From the NCBI GenBank assembly GCA_937873095.1, contig CALMVI010000091.1, positions 1 through 35,585 on the forward strand: 35,585 nucleotides of DNA. Reading direction: 5' to 3'. Source of the stretch: an uncultured Acetobacteraceae bacterium. GTDB taxonomy: Bacteria > Pseudomonadota > Alphaproteobacteria > Acetobacterales > Acetobacteraceae. Shown here piece by piece: positions 16,125 through 24,638 of the stretch; position 1 is the stretch's first letter; every line of letters begins with the position of its first letter. Made by a program: the position numbers and the translations under genes. A model generated the notes under the pieces. The model worked only from the letters and a program-made list of their open reading frames with translations. It searched no databases and was not told where the DNA came from.

Positions 16125-16769
16125 TCAATCGAGCTTCGGCACCTCGGAAAAGCTGTCCAGAAACATGTTGCAGTAGCGTGATATGAAAGCGAAGTCCTCC
16201 TTGAAGTGGTTGGTTATCCAGTCCAGCTCCTGTGCCTCGAGGTCGGAGCGGCGCAGCTTTCCCGAGCTCATGTTGAGGGATTTCATGCCGGCGAGCCGCT
16301 CACGTCCCAGACGGTCCATGATGATGTCGAGACCTTCCGACAGCCGGTCGTAGCTGATGATGTAGTTCGCGCCGATCCTGCCGGTCGCGTCCAGGAAACG
16401 CCTGTATTGCGGGATCACCTGGGACGCATTTGCAGGCACCCATTGCTGGAGGAATTGGCCGAACGTCATGTCGCCCGTGTACAGCCGGGGCGACTTCTCC
16501 ATGAAATGCACGCTGTTATGCGAGTTGTAGAGGCTCAACATGAAGTCGTACGGGTCCCGTACGACGCCGAATATGAGAAACCGCCTGACATCCTGCTCCA
16601 CGAACAGCCAACCAAGGTTGGTCATCATCTGCGCAACCGTCATGTGCTTGCCGAAGCGCGATTCGATGAGGCAGATTTCCGATCGGGGGCGCAAAGCGGC
16701 TTCGATCGATGTTGATGCCGTCTTCAGTGTTGCAAGAAAGATGAAGCCTTGTCTCAGGTTTATGATCAA
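16125..16769 (-). CDS. Sulfotransferase-like protein
   Basis: 214 residues. The N-terminal FIFLATLKTASTSIEAAL (about 9-26) is the 5'-phosphosulfate loop of the Sulfotransfer family. FGVVRDPYDFMLSLYNSH (about 67-84) matches the 3'-phosphate-binding region, with R and S at the usual places. It likely moves sulfate from PAPS to a carbohydrate. It is upstream of the giant glycosyltransferase on the same strand with a 137-base gap, so it may have its own transcript. The start codon appears to be TTG 16769: no ATG lies between it and the upstream stop, and starting later would remove the PAPS loop. Its codon choice (ATA, AAA, TTT more often than neighbours) differs from the flanking LysR and trxB genes, consistent with an accessory, possibly acquired, glycan cluster. 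Confidence 0.78.
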   Translation of the reverse strand: MIINLRQGFIFLATLKTASTSIEAALRPRSEICLIESRFGKHMTVAQMMTNLGWLFVEQDVRRFLIFGVVRDPYDFMLSLYNSHNSVHFMEKSPRLYTGDMTFGQFLQQWVPANASQVIPQYRRFLDATGRIGANYIISYDRLSEGLDIIMDRLGRERLAGMKSLNMSSGKLRRSDLEAQELDWITNHFKEDFAFISRYCNMFLDSFSEVPKLD

Positions 16770-16825
16770 CTTGGGCGTCCCGGTGTCATTGTTCTGTTTG
16801 GCTGGTCAGCGGCTGGCTGCCTTCG

Positions 16826-17710
16826 TCACGCAGCGCGTTGCAGGCGGGCGAGAAGAAAATCGCGGAAGACCGATACGCGCTTGGAGTGACGGAGTTCTTC
16901 GGGGTAGACGAAGAAACAATCGACCTTCGGCCGCGGCACCTGCGGAAGCAGGCGCACCAGCCCCTCCATCTCGGTCGCCATCCAGCTCGGAAGCGTGCCG
17001 ATGCCAAGGCCGGCACGGATCACCTGCGCCATGCTGGCCAGGCTGTTGACCTCCAGGACCCCGCGCCGGGGCGCGCCGGACCGACGCCCCGCCTGCGCCA
17101 GCCAGTCGATGTCGGCCACCGGGGGGTGATAGCTGCCGAACAGGATAAGCCTGTGACGGTCCAGCTCGTCCACCGTCGCCGGCGTCCCGGCCCGGCCGAG
17201 ATATTCGGGCGAGGCACAGATGTGCCACTCGATCTCGAACAGGTGCCGCTGGATCAGGTCGGGCTGCTTCGGCGGGTGCATGCGTATGGCGACGTCGGCC
17301 TCGCGCATCGCCAGGTCGAGGTCGCCGTCGTCGAGCAGCAGGCTCACCGTCACGTCCTGGTGCAGTTCGAGAAACTGCAGCAGACGCGGCGCCAGCCAGT
17401 TGCTGCCGAAGCCCACCGTGGTGGTGATCTTCAGCCGCCCGGCAGGCTTGTCGCGGCTTTCGGTCAGCAAAGCCTCGGTCATCGCCAGCTTGGCGAACAC
17501 CTCGCGCACCGTCTGGTTCAGGCTCTCGCCCTGTTCGGTCAGGATCAGCCCGCGGGCATGGCGGTGGAACAGCGGCACCTGCAACGCCTCTTCCAGGGCC
17601 GAGATTTGCCGGCTGACGGCGGACTGGCTCAGGTTGAGCGTGTCGCCGGCATGGGTGAAGCTGCCGGCCTCGGCCACGGCGTGAAACACACGCAGCTTGT
17701 CCCAATCCAT
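16826..17710 (-). CDS. LysR-family transcriptional regulator
   Basis: 294 residues. The N-terminal winged helix-turn-helix (LRVFHAVAEAGSFTHAGDTLNLSQSAVSRQISALEE, in parts) is typical, and the effector-binding domain runs from about 90 on (LKITTTVGFGSNWLAP...). It begins 40 bases after the stop of trxB on the same strand, so it is probably transcribed with trxB. As I recall, this trxB-LysR pair next to an Lrp gene recurs in alphaproteobacteria. The ligand is unknown. Redox or amino-acid control would fit the neighbours, but that is only inference. Confidence 0.92.
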   Translation of the reverse strand: MDWDKLRVFHAVAEAGSFTHAGDTLNLSQSAVSRQISALEEALQVPLFHRHARGLILTEQGESLNQTVREVFAKLAMTEALLTESRDKPAGRLKITTTVGFGSNWLAPRLLQFLELHQDVTVSLLLDDGDLDLAMREADVAIRMHPPKQPDLIQRHLFEIEWHICASPEYLGRAGTPATVDELDRHRLILFGSYHPPVADIDWLAQAGRRSGAPRRGVLEVNSLASMAQVIRAGLGIGTLPSWMATEMEGLVRLLPQVPRPKVDCFFVYPEELRHSKRVSVFRDFLLARLQRAA

Positions 17711-17750
17711 GGCTTACCCCGTCACGCGCCTCGGGGCAGCCTCGGGCGGG

Positions 17751-18719
17751 TCAGGCTTCGACCATCGCGCGACTCGGGGCGGCCTCCGTCAGCCACCTTT
17801 CAGCTTCCAGCGCCGCCATGCAACCCGTTCCGGCAGCGGTCACTGCCTGGCGGAACACCTTGTCCTGCACGTCGCCGGCGGCGAACACGCCCTCCACGCT
17901 GGTCTGCGTGCTGCCCGGCGTGGTGACCACGTAGCCCTCGCCGTCGAGCGCCACCTGGCCACGGAACACCGCTGTATTCGGCGTGTGGCCGATTGCAACG
18001 AAAACCCCGTCCACATCCAGCGTGCGTTCGGCGCCGGTTTCGAGGTCGCTCAGCCGGACCCCGGTCACGACGCTGGGCGTTCCGCCGCCGAGTATCTCCT
18101 CGACGATGCTGTTCCAGACCACGCTCACCTTGGGGTGCTCGAACAGGCGCCGCTGCAATATCTTTTCGGCGCGCAGGCTGTCGCGGCGATGGATCAGCGT
18201 CACGTGCTCGGCATGGTGGGTCAGGTACAGCGCCTCCTCCACCGCGGTGTTGCCGCCGCCGACGACGGCCACCCGCTTGCCGCGATAGAAGAACCCGTCG
18301 CACGTGGCGCAGGCCGACACGCCGGCGCCTTGATAGGCCTTCTCGGACGGCAGGCCGAGCCAGCGGGCCTGGGCGCCGGTCGCGACCACGACGGTGTCGG
18401 CGAGGTACACGTCCCCGGAATCGCCCACGCAGCGGAACGGGCGGCGGGAAAAATCGGCCTCCATGATCAGGTCCTGCACGATGGTGGTGCCGACATGCTC
18501 GGCCTGGGCCTGCATCTGCTCCATCAGCCAGGGCCCCTGGATCGCCTCCGAGAAGCCAGGGTAGTTTTCCACGTCCGTGGTGATCATCAGCTGGCCGCCG
18601 GGCTGCAGGCCGGCGACCAGGATCGGGGACAGGTTGCCGCGCGCGGCGTAGATGGCGGCGGTGTAGCCGGCCGGCCCGGCGCCGATGACGAGCAGGCTGG
18701 TGCGGTGGGTGTGCGGCAT
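17751..18719 (-). CDS. trxB: Thioredoxin reductase
   Basis: 322 residues, the usual length. It reduces oxidised thioredoxin with NADPH through FAD in the cytoplasm. Visible are the FAD Rossmann motif VIGAGPAGYTAAIYAARG (11-28), the redox-active pair ACATCDG (Cys 137 and 140), the NADPH motif VAVVGGGNTAVEEALYL and the C-terminal FAD motif VFAAGDVQDKVFRQAVTAAGTGC. ATG 18719 is the start that fits the family; the frame is open further upstream but that extension overlaps the divergent Lrp gene. A GGGA element lies eight bases before the ATG. The 129-base space to Lrp must hold both promoters. Confidence 0.97.
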   Translation of the reverse strand: MPHTHRTSLLVIGAGPAGYTAAIYAARGNLSPILVAGLQPGGQLMITTDVENYPGFSEAIQGPWLMEQMQAQAEHVGTTIVQDLIMEADFSRRPFRCVGDSGDVYLADTVVVATGAQARWLGLPSEKAYQGAGVSACATCDGFFYRGKRVAVVGGGNTAVEEALYLTHHAEHVTLIHRRDSLRAEKILQRRLFEHPKVSVVWNSIVEEILGGGTPSVVTGVRLSDLETGAERTLDVDGVFVAIGHTPNTAVFRGQVALDGEGYVVTTPGSTQTSVEGVFAAGDVQDKVFRQAVTAAGTGCMAALEAERWLTEAAPSRAMVEA

Positions 18720-18848
18720 GGCTTGGTCCCGAAGACTCCTGACACGTTCGATATCGGTCGGCGGCCCGGCGCTGGCAAGCGGGCCCCTTCGGCTGCCCCA
18801 AGCCTGCAAACCCCTGTATGGTGGCGCAAAGACGCGGATTTCACGACG

Positions 18849-19334
18849 ATGAGGGCTGACGGCGCTGAGCTTCCGGAGATCGACGCGATCGACCGCCGTA
18901 TCCTGTCGGAGCTGCAGGAGGACGGCCGGATGACCAACGTGGAACTGGCGCGCCGCGCCGGCATCAGCGCCCCGCCCTGCCTGCGCCGCGTCAGGCGGCT
19001 GGAGGAGGCGGGCATCATCCGCGGCTACCACGCCGATACCGACCCGCAACTGCTGGGCTGGGAGGTCACCTTCTTCGTCATCGTCGGGCTGGAGAGCCAG
19101 CGCGAGGCGGCGCTGGCCGCGTTCGAGTCGCTGGTGAGCGCCTGGCCGGAGGTGCGGGAGTGCCACATGATCCGCGGCGGGGGGGATTTCCTGCTGCGCC
19201 TGGTGGCGCGCGGCACGGCGGCGGAAAACGAGCTCACCGCGCGGCTGACCGAGGCCACGGGTGTCGCGCGTGTGCAGACCTTGCAGACGATACGGACCAG
19301 CATGAACCGTACTGGCGTGCCCATCGCGACGTAA
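18849..19334 (+). CDS. Lrp/AsnC-family transcriptional regulator
   Basis: 161 residues. Residues 10-65 form the AsnC-type helix-turn-helix (IDAIDRRILSELQEDGRMTN, then a PCLRRVRRLEEAGII recognition part). The C-terminal part is a RAM ligand-binding domain (FFVIVGLESQ...VRECHMIRGGGDFLLRLVA). Proteins of this family form octamers and sense amino acids. It is divergent from trxB, and the pair may share regulatory sites. The start at ATG 18849 leaves a short charged leader; a strong ribosome binding site is not seen. It ends four bases from the stop of the convergent retropepsin-like gene. Confidence 0.92.
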   Translation: MRADGAELPEIDAIDRRILSELQEDGRMTNVELARRAGISAPPCLRRVRRLEEAGIIRGYHADTDPQLLGWEVTFFVIVGLESQREAALAAFESLVSAWPEVRECHMIRGGGDFLLRLVARGTAAENELTARLTEATGVARVQTLQTIRTSMNRTGVPIAT

Positions 19335-19338
19335 GCCT

Positions 19339-20280
19339 TCAGGGCGGTTGCACGGGTGGTGACGCCTGCGGCGGGTACTGCATGACCAGCGTATGCGACG
19401 AGTTCGAGATCCACAGATGCACCTTGCGCTGGAAATCGGCGCCCAGCACCACGTCTATTCCGGGTGACGTCTCGTCCATCACGAGAACGCTCATGTTGCG
19501 GAACGTGAGGTCACCCACAGTGATCGAGAAGGCGTGCCGGACGGCATCGACGCTGTGCGGGCCAAAGCCGGTTACCTTGAGACGACGCGCCGGATCGGTC
19601 CTGTCGAACGCCACCCCGAGTGACTGCGCGGCATCGCGGAAGATCGCCGTGCCGCCAGCACCGGTGTCGATCAGCGCACGGAATTTTCGGCCATCGATCA
19701 GCACGGAGACCTGCGGGCGCTTGTCGTCCTGGTCGACGGTCATCGCCGTGGTGTAGAGCGGTCCCTGGAGGTAGGCGCGCGGTCGGTCGCACGCACCACT
19801 CCATCGATAGAACCTTACTTCGGCGGCCGGCACGTCCAGGTCGATGTCGTAGTCGGACAAAAAGTCGGTGCTCAGCAGGCCGTCGGAACGCGCGCTGCCG
19901 AAATCCGCCGCCAAGACATGAAAATGCGATCCGTGCATGGCGCCGACCTGGAAGCTGTCCGCCACCACCTCGTCGCCCAGGCCGGCGCCGCCGACGCCTT
20001 CGAGCGTGTAAGGATCGCGGATGGCGCCCCGGAAGTGGTTTGCGGTGTCCGCGTCGGCGTGAAGTTTGAGACGGCGCGTGGCCGCGGTGCTCAGGATCGT
20101 GCTGAAGGCGCCCGTGTCCAGCTGAAGGGTTGCGGAACGGCCGTTGATGGCGACGTCCACCATGGAGGCGCTCTGCACGCGAGTGACGTGCAGTTGCGAC
20201 GTGAGCGCAACGCTGCACCCGGCCTGAGCGAGGACTGGAGCGGCAAACGGCAGGATGACGCAAAGCCACCGGCACTTCAT
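19339..20280 (-). CDS. Exported protein with two retropepsin-like aspartyl protease domains
   Basis: 313 residues. A signal peptide (1-20, ending AQA before GC) should send it to the periplasm; the Cys after it is a weak lipobox. Two retropepsin-like units follow. The first has LDTGAFST with catalytic Asp 55. The second has [12 protein letters not shown] with Asp 205. Each is followed by the expected hydrophobic-Gly strand ([17 protein letters not shown] and IDVVLGADF). Retropepsins act as dimers of one-Asp units; here both halves are in one chain, giving a pepsin-like arrangement with a complete potential active site. The natural substrate is unknown. It diverges from bioB across 115 bases. 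ATG 20280 is preceded by GGGAAAG. Confidence 0.8.
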   Translation of the reverse strand: MKCRWLCVILPFAAPVLAQAGCSVALTSQLHVTRVQSASMVDVAINGRSATLQLDTGAFSTILSTAATRRLKLHADADTANHFRGAIRDPYTLEGVGGAGLGDEVVADSFQVGAMHGSHFHVLAADFGSARSDGLLSTDFLSDYDIDLDVPAAEVRFYRWSGACDRPRAYLQGPLYTTAMTVDQDDKRPQVSVLIDGRKFRALIDTGAGGTAIFRDAAQSLGVAFDRTDPARRLKVTGFGPHSVDAVRHAFSITVGDLTFRNMSVLVMDETSPGIDVVLGADFQRKVHLWISNSSHTLVMQYPPQASPPVQPP

Positions 20281-20395
20281 GGCTTTCCCGTATCATTTTC
20301 GGGTCGTGGGGTCCACGCTCGCTTGGCCCGGACTTTCCCTGCGTAGCCGGCCGGCCGGGATGGCCTGTCTGTCCATCCTGCTATACCCTGCCACC

Positions 20396-21349
20396 ATGAA
20401 CGCCATCACCCAACCGCCCGCCTGGACCGCCGCAAGCGTTCGCGCGCTCATGGAGCTGCCCTTCCCGGAGCTCGTCTTCCAGGCCGCCAGCGTGCATCGC
20501 GCGCACCACGATCCCGCGCGCGTGCAGATCAGCACGCTGCTCTCCATCAAGACGGGCGGCTGCCCCGAGGACTGCGCCTACTGCCCGCAAAGCGCGTCCT
20601 ACGAAGCAGGCGTGCCGGCCAGCAAGCTGATGGACCTGGACGCGGTGCTGGCCCAAGCGCGCGCAGCCAAGGCGGCCGGCGCCTCGCGCTTCTGCATGGG
20701 TGCCGCCTGGCGCTCGCCGAAGGACCGGGACCTCGATGCGGTGTGCGCGATGGTCGAGGGCGTGCGCGCGATGGGCCTGGAAAGCTGTGTCACGCTCGGC
20801 ATGCTGACCCCGCCGCAGGCCGCCCGGCTGCGCGATGCCGGGCTGGACTACTACAACCACAACCTGGACACCTCGCCCGAGCATTACGGCGCAATCATCA
20901 CCACGCGGGTGTACCAGGACCGGCTGGACACGCTGGCGCATGTGCGTGATGCGGGCATCAAGCTGTGCTGCGGCGGCATCGTCGGGCTGGGCGAGGACGA
21001 GGCGGACCGGGCCGGCCTGATCGCCGCCCTGGCCAGCCTGCCAGTCCCGCCGGAAAGCGTGCCGATCAACGCGCTGGTGCGGGTTGCGGGGACGCCGCTC
21101 GCCGAAGCGGCGCCGGTCGACGCCATCGACTTCGTGCGCGTGATCGCGGCCGCACGGATCACCATGCCCGCCTCCCATGTCAGGCTGTCGGCCGGGCGCG
21201 AGCAGATGACGGACGAGGCGCAGGCGCTGTGCTTCCTGGCCGGCGCAAACTCGATCTTCTGCGGACCCCGGCTGCTGGTGACGTCCAACCCGGCGGCGGA
21301 GAAGGACCGCAGGCTGCTGGGCCGGCTGGGCCTCGCCGCGGCATCGTAG
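20396..21349 (+). CDS. bioB: Biotin synthase
   Basis: 317 residues. This radical SAM enzyme inserts sulfur into dethiobiotin, the last step of biotin synthesis. The [4Fe-4S] motif CPEDCAYC sits in [44 protein letters not shown] and the C-terminal ANSIFCG provide the [2Fe-2S] ligands and substrate contacts typical of BioB. ATG 20396 gives the standard length; no Shine-Dalgarno sequence is visible. TATACC eight bases upstream resembles a -10 box, which would make the message nearly leaderless, but no matching -35 is clear. bioA follows with a one-base overlap. bioF, bioD and bioC are not in the window. Confidence 0.96.
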   Translation: MNAITQPPAWTAASVRALMELPFPELVFQAASVHRAHHDPARVQISTLLSIKTGGCPEDCAYCPQSASYEAGVPASKLMDLDAVLAQARAAKAAGASRFCMGAAWRSPKDRDLDAVCAMVEGVRAMGLESCVTLGMLTPPQAARLRDAGLDYYNHNLDTSPEHYGAIITTRVYQDRLDTLAHVRDAGIKLCCGGIVGLGEDEADRAGLIAALASLPVPPESVPINALVRVAGTPLAEAAPVDAIDFVRVIAAARITMPASHVRLSAGREQMTDEAQALCFLAGANSIFCGPRLLVTSNPAAEKDRRLLGRLGLAAAS

Positions 21350-22659
21350 TGGACCAGTTCGCCGCGACCGCGACGGCGGACCATCTGTGGCGGCCTTACA
21401 CGCAGATGCTGACCGCGCCCCCGCCGCTGCGCGCGCGCGCCACGCAGGGCTGCACCATCACGCTCGAGGACGGGCGCCGTCTGACCGACGGCATCGCTTC
21501 CTGGTGGACCGCCTGCCACGGCTACAACCACCCCCACATACGGGACGCCGTGAGCGACCAGCTCGCGCGCATGCCGCACGTCATGTTCGGCGGGCTGACG
21601 CACGAGCCGGCCGAGCGCCTGGCCGGGCGGCTGGCGGCATTGCTGCCCAGCGACCTCGACCATGTGTTCCTCGCCGAAAGCGGCTCGGTCGCGGTCGAGG
21701 TGGCGATGAAGATGGCGGCGCAATACTGGTTGAACCAGGGCGTGCGCACCCGACGCCGGTTCATGGCGTTCCAGGGCGGCTACCACGGCGACACCTTCGC
21801 CACGATGGCGGTGTGCGACCCGGAGGAGGGCATGCACGCCCTGTACAAAGGCCTGCTGGCCGACCAGCTGATCGCCCCCCTGCCCAGCGATCCGAGCTCG
21901 GCCGCGGCGTTCGACGACCTGCTGGCCCGGCACGCGCGCACGTTGGCCGGCATCCTGGTCGAGCCGCTGGTGCAGGGGGCGGGCGGCATGCTGTTCCACG
22001 ACCCGTCCATGCTGCGGCACCTGCGTCGCGCGGCGGACGCGCACGGGCTGCCGCTGATCTTCGACGAAATCTTCACCGGCTTCGGCCGGACCGGCACGAT
22101 GTTCGCCTGCGAGGCGGCGGGCGTGGTGCCCGACATCGTGACGCTGTCCAAGGCGCTGACCGGGGGCACCATGGCGCTTTCGGCCGCAATCGCCCGCACC
22201 CACATCTTCGAGGCGTTCCTCTCGGACGACCCGGCGCGGGCGCTCATGCACGGGCCCACCTACATGGCCAACCCGCTGGCCTGCGCGGCCGCGAACGCCT
22301 CGCTCGACCTGTTCGAGGCAGAGCCGCGCCTGGCGCAGATCGCCTCGATCGGCGCGCAGATGGCGCGCGGACTGCAACCCTGCCGCGGCCTGCGCGGCGT
22401 GCGAGACGTCCGGGTGATGGGCGCGGTCGGTGTGGTCGAACTGGACCGCATACACGACCTGAACGCGTTGAACGCCGCGTTCGTGGCGCGCGGCGTGTGG
22501 GTGCGGCCGTTCCGCAACATCGTCTATCTCACGCCCGCCTTCACCATCACCGAGGGCGAGCTTGCCCAGCTGACGGAGGCGGTGGTCGACGTGCTTGCGC
22601 GGGCTTCCGGCGAGCAGCTTACCTCAGAACTGATTCCAGTCAGGAGGGTAAAGCTGTAG
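21349..22659 (+). CDS. bioA: Adenosylmethionine-8-amino-7-oxononanoate aminotransferase
   Basis: 436 residues. It makes 7,8-diaminopelargonate from KAPA with S-adenosylmethionine as amino donor, using PLP. Family motifs are HLWRPYTQM at the N-terminus, SGSVAVEVAMKMAAQYW, FQGGYHGDTFATMAV, IFDEIFTGFGRTG (PLP-binding Asp) and LSKALTGG with the Schiff-base lysine. The start is GTG 21349, whose first base is the last base of the bioB TAG stop (TAGTG), so translation is probably coupled. The order bioB-bioA is a split biotin operon; the remaining genes must be elsewhere. Confidence 0.95.
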   Translation: MDQFAATATADHLWRPYTQMLTAPPPLRARATQGCTITLEDGRRLTDGIASWWTACHGYNHPHIRDAVSDQLARMPHVMFGGLTHEPAERLAGRLAALLPSDLDHVFLAESGSVAVEVAMKMAAQYWLNQGVRTRRRFMAFQGGYHGDTFATMAVCDPEEGMHALYKGLLADQLIAPLPSDPSSAAAFDDLLARHARTLAGILVEPLVQGAGGMLFHDPSMLRHLRRAADAHGLPLIFDEIFTGFGRTGTMFACEAAGVVPDIVTLSKALTGGTMALSAAIARTHIFEAFLSDDPARALMHGPTYMANPLACAAANASLDLFEAEPRLAQIASIGAQMARGLQPCRGLRGVRDVRVMGAVGVVELDRIHDLNALNAAFVARGVWVRPFRNIVYLTPAFTITEGELAQLTEAVVDVLARASGEQLTSELIPVRRVKL

Positions 22660-22669
22660 GATCGGCCGC

Positions 22670-22888
22670 ATGAACGTCATCGAACAGAACCGCGACACGT
22701 ATCTCAGGCGGTCGCGCAGCCCCGGGCGTGTCGCGGCGATCGTCTGCGGCGTGGTGGTGTTCCACCTCGTCCTGATCACCGCGGTGGCCAATTGGCGCGG
22801 CTGGACGCCCAAGGTCGGGGAGGGCCTGATCAGGGTCAACATCGTCGGCGACCGCGCGACCCTCCAGCATCGGCCTGCCCAGCCGTAA
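22670..22888 (+). CDS. Small single-helix membrane protein
   Basis: 72 residues. A polar basic start is followed by one membrane helix (about 20-41, AAIVCGVVVFHLVLITAVA) and a 30-residue tail. The pattern FHLVLI recalls the N-terminal anchor of TonB-type proteins, but there is no proline-rich or TonB C-terminal region, so that may be chance. It begins 10 bases after bioA, and AGGA overlapping the bioA stop lies eight bases before its ATG, so it may be the last gene of the biotin transcript. A real gene is likely but not certain. Confidence 0.5.
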   Translation: MNVIEQNRDTYLRRSRSPGRVAAIVCGVVVFHLVLITAVANWRGWTPKVGEGLIRVNIVGDRATLQHRPAQP

Positions 22889-22939
22889 AGCGGCAGGGCA
22901 GTGGACGCTGGCACGGATTCATGGCAATCCGGGCCGGCT

Positions 22940-23024
22940 GCGGGTGTGGTGGAACTGGTAGACGCGCCGGACTCAAAATTCGGTTCCGCAAGGAGTGTCG
23001 GTTCGATTCCGACCACCCGCACCA
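22940..23024 (+). tRNA. tRNA-Leu (anticodon CAA)
   Basis: 85 bases. The acceptor stem GCGGGTG pairs with CACCCGC, and ACCA ends the gene, so the CCA tail is encoded. The anticodon stem CCGGA/TTCGG encloses the loop CTCAAAA, giving anticodon CAA, which reads UUG. A long variable arm and the T-arm with GTTCGATTCC mark the class II leucine form. Confidence 0.97.
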
Positions 23025-23045
23025 TCGTTTCCAGCGTGACCCGGG

Positions 23046-24392
23046 CTACACTTTCATGCGGGCCAGGGCGCGTTCGTAGGCGGCGGTGATCGCGCGTCGG
23101 CGGACGTGTCGGCCGTCGCGCACCAGCCATTGGCCGCCCGCCATGACGTGGCGCGCGGGGGCGGGGGACGCGGCGAAGATCGCCGCGTCCAGCCAGAAAT
23201 CCGGCTTCATCCCGGCGACCTCCGGCGCAGGTTCGATGACCACCAGGTCAGCGCGGCAGCCCACGCGCAACGCGCCCACCGGCCGCGCCGCCGCCTGCGC
23301 CCCGCCGGAGGCTGCGGCCTGCCATAGCGTGCGGCCGGTATGGCCGGTCTGCCCGGCCAGCACGTTGCGCTTCCGGGCGTGCAGCCGCTGGCTGTACTCC
23401 AGCAGCCGCAGCTCGGCGAAAGCGTCCAGGCCCACATGGCTGTCTGTGCCGACGCCGAACCGTCCGCCGGCGCCGACGAACGCGGGCATCGTGAAGATGC
23501 CGTCGCCGAGGTTGCCTTCCGTGGTCGGACACAGGCCGGCGACCGCGTTGCTGCGGGCCAGCGCGCCGCGTTCGGCGTCGGTCATGTGCGTGCAGTGGAT
23601 CAGGCACCAGCTCGGCCCCACCGGCGCCCGGTCCAGCAGCCAGGCAACCGGCGACGTGCCGTAGGCGGCCAGGCACGCCGTCACCTCGGCACGCTGCTCG
23701 GCCGCATGGAGGTGGATGGGCGCCGAAGCGTCGATGGCGGCCAGGCCGTTCGCCGCCTCCGTCAACGAGGCGGCCGGAACCGCGCGCAGGCTGTGCGGCG
23801 CCAGGCCGAAGCGCAGCGCCTCGCCCTCCCCGGCGCGCGCGTGCTGCAGCATGGCCAGTGCCGCATCGGGCGAGGTGCGAAACCGGACCTGTCCCCCCTG
23901 CAGCGGCGCGCCGCCGAAATCCCCTGTCTGGTAGATGCCGAACAGCAGTGTCAGGCCGATGCCGGCCTGCTCGGCGCCCTCGACCACCGCCTCGGCCATC
24001 GCCGGCCGGTGCGCGTAGGGTGTGCCGTCGCGCTGGTTCTGCAGGTAGTGGAACTCGACGAGCGAGGTGAAGCCGCCCTCAAGCAGTCGCATCCCGAGAT
24101 AGGCGGCAACCGGCGCCAGCGTGTCCGGCTCGACCGCTTCCGCTGCGCGGTACATCGCCTCCCGCCAGCTCCAGAAATCCCCACCCCCGCCGGCGAACTC
24201 GGTGCGCCCGGCAAAGCTGCGCTGGAACGCGTGGCTGTGCAGGCTGGGAATGCCGGGCAGCAGCGCGCCCGCGACGTGGTCGGCAGCCCGGCCGGCGCCG
24301 ATGCCGGTGATCGTGCCGCGCTCGTGGCTGATCAGTGGCCGGGCCACCCACCCAGTCTCCAGCAGCGCCCAGTCGGCGGACAGGCTCGGCAT
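23046..24392 (-). CDS. hutF: Formimidoylglutamate deiminase
   Basis: 448 residues. This amidohydrolase converts N-formimidoyl-L-glutamate to N-formyl-L-glutamate and ammonia, the branch of histidine breakdown that is continued by HutG. The metal site is visible: HSH (His 52 and 54), HLHAAEQ, CTHMTDAE and GTDSHVGLD. LPGIPSLHSHAFQR and FGLAPHSLRAVP are family-typical. ATG 24392 gives the normal length; a longer open frame upstream is chance. It diverges from hutI across 246 bases in which I see no clear HutC-like operator. hutH, hutU and hutG are not in the window. Confidence 0.95.
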   Translation of the reverse strand: MPSLSADWALLETGWVARPLISHERGTITGIGAGRAADHVAGALLPGIPSLHSHAFQRSFAGRTEFAGGGGDFWSWREAMYRAAEAVEPDTLAPVAAYLGMRLLEGGFTSLVEFHYLQNQRDGTPYAHRPAMAEAVVEGAEQAGIGLTLLFGIYQTGDFGGAPLQGGQVRFRTSPDAALAMLQHARAGEGEALRFGLAPHSLRAVPAASLTEAANGLAAIDASAPIHLHAAEQRAEVTACLAAYGTSPVAWLLDRAPVGPSWCLIHCTHMTDAERGALARSNAVAGLCPTTEGNLGDGIFTMPAFVGAGGRFGVGTDSHVGLDAFAELRLLEYSQRLHARKRNVLAGQTGHTGRTLWQAAASGGAQAAARPVGALRVGCRADLVVIEPAPEVAGMKPDFWLDAAIFAASPAPARHVMAGGQWLVRDGRHVRRRAITAAYERALARMKV

Positions 24393-24638
24393 CGTGCGTC
24401 GTCCAGGACGTGACTCTGACGGAATGGCAGTCGGGCCGAGTGTGAACCGCCCTTGCCCGGTGGCAAAGCGCGGGGACGGGGCAGGTCCATCTTGCAGTCC
24501 CGGGTGTAGCGTCGCCAAACTGCCTGCGTCCAGTTCGCCGCGTTCTGCACGCGCCGGCGCTCCGGTAAGCTGACAGCGCGTCGCCCGCCCGCGCGTTTCA
24601 TTGGCGAGCAGACCGGCATGCGTCATGATGGAGAAGCA

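Noticed and set aside
20382-20387. TATACC before bioB as a proven leaderless promoter
   Set aside because: No matching -35 element is present, so it is mentioned only in the bioB entry.
22624-23130. Leftward open frame across the tRNA region whose product contains VGIEPTLLAEPNFESGA
   Set aside because: This phrase is the well-known false translation of an antisense tRNA. The region is tRNA-Leu; the frame is not a gene.
24393-24638. Search for a HutC operator between hutF and hutI
   Set aside because: No palindrome like the known HutC sites is present, so no regulatory site is reported.
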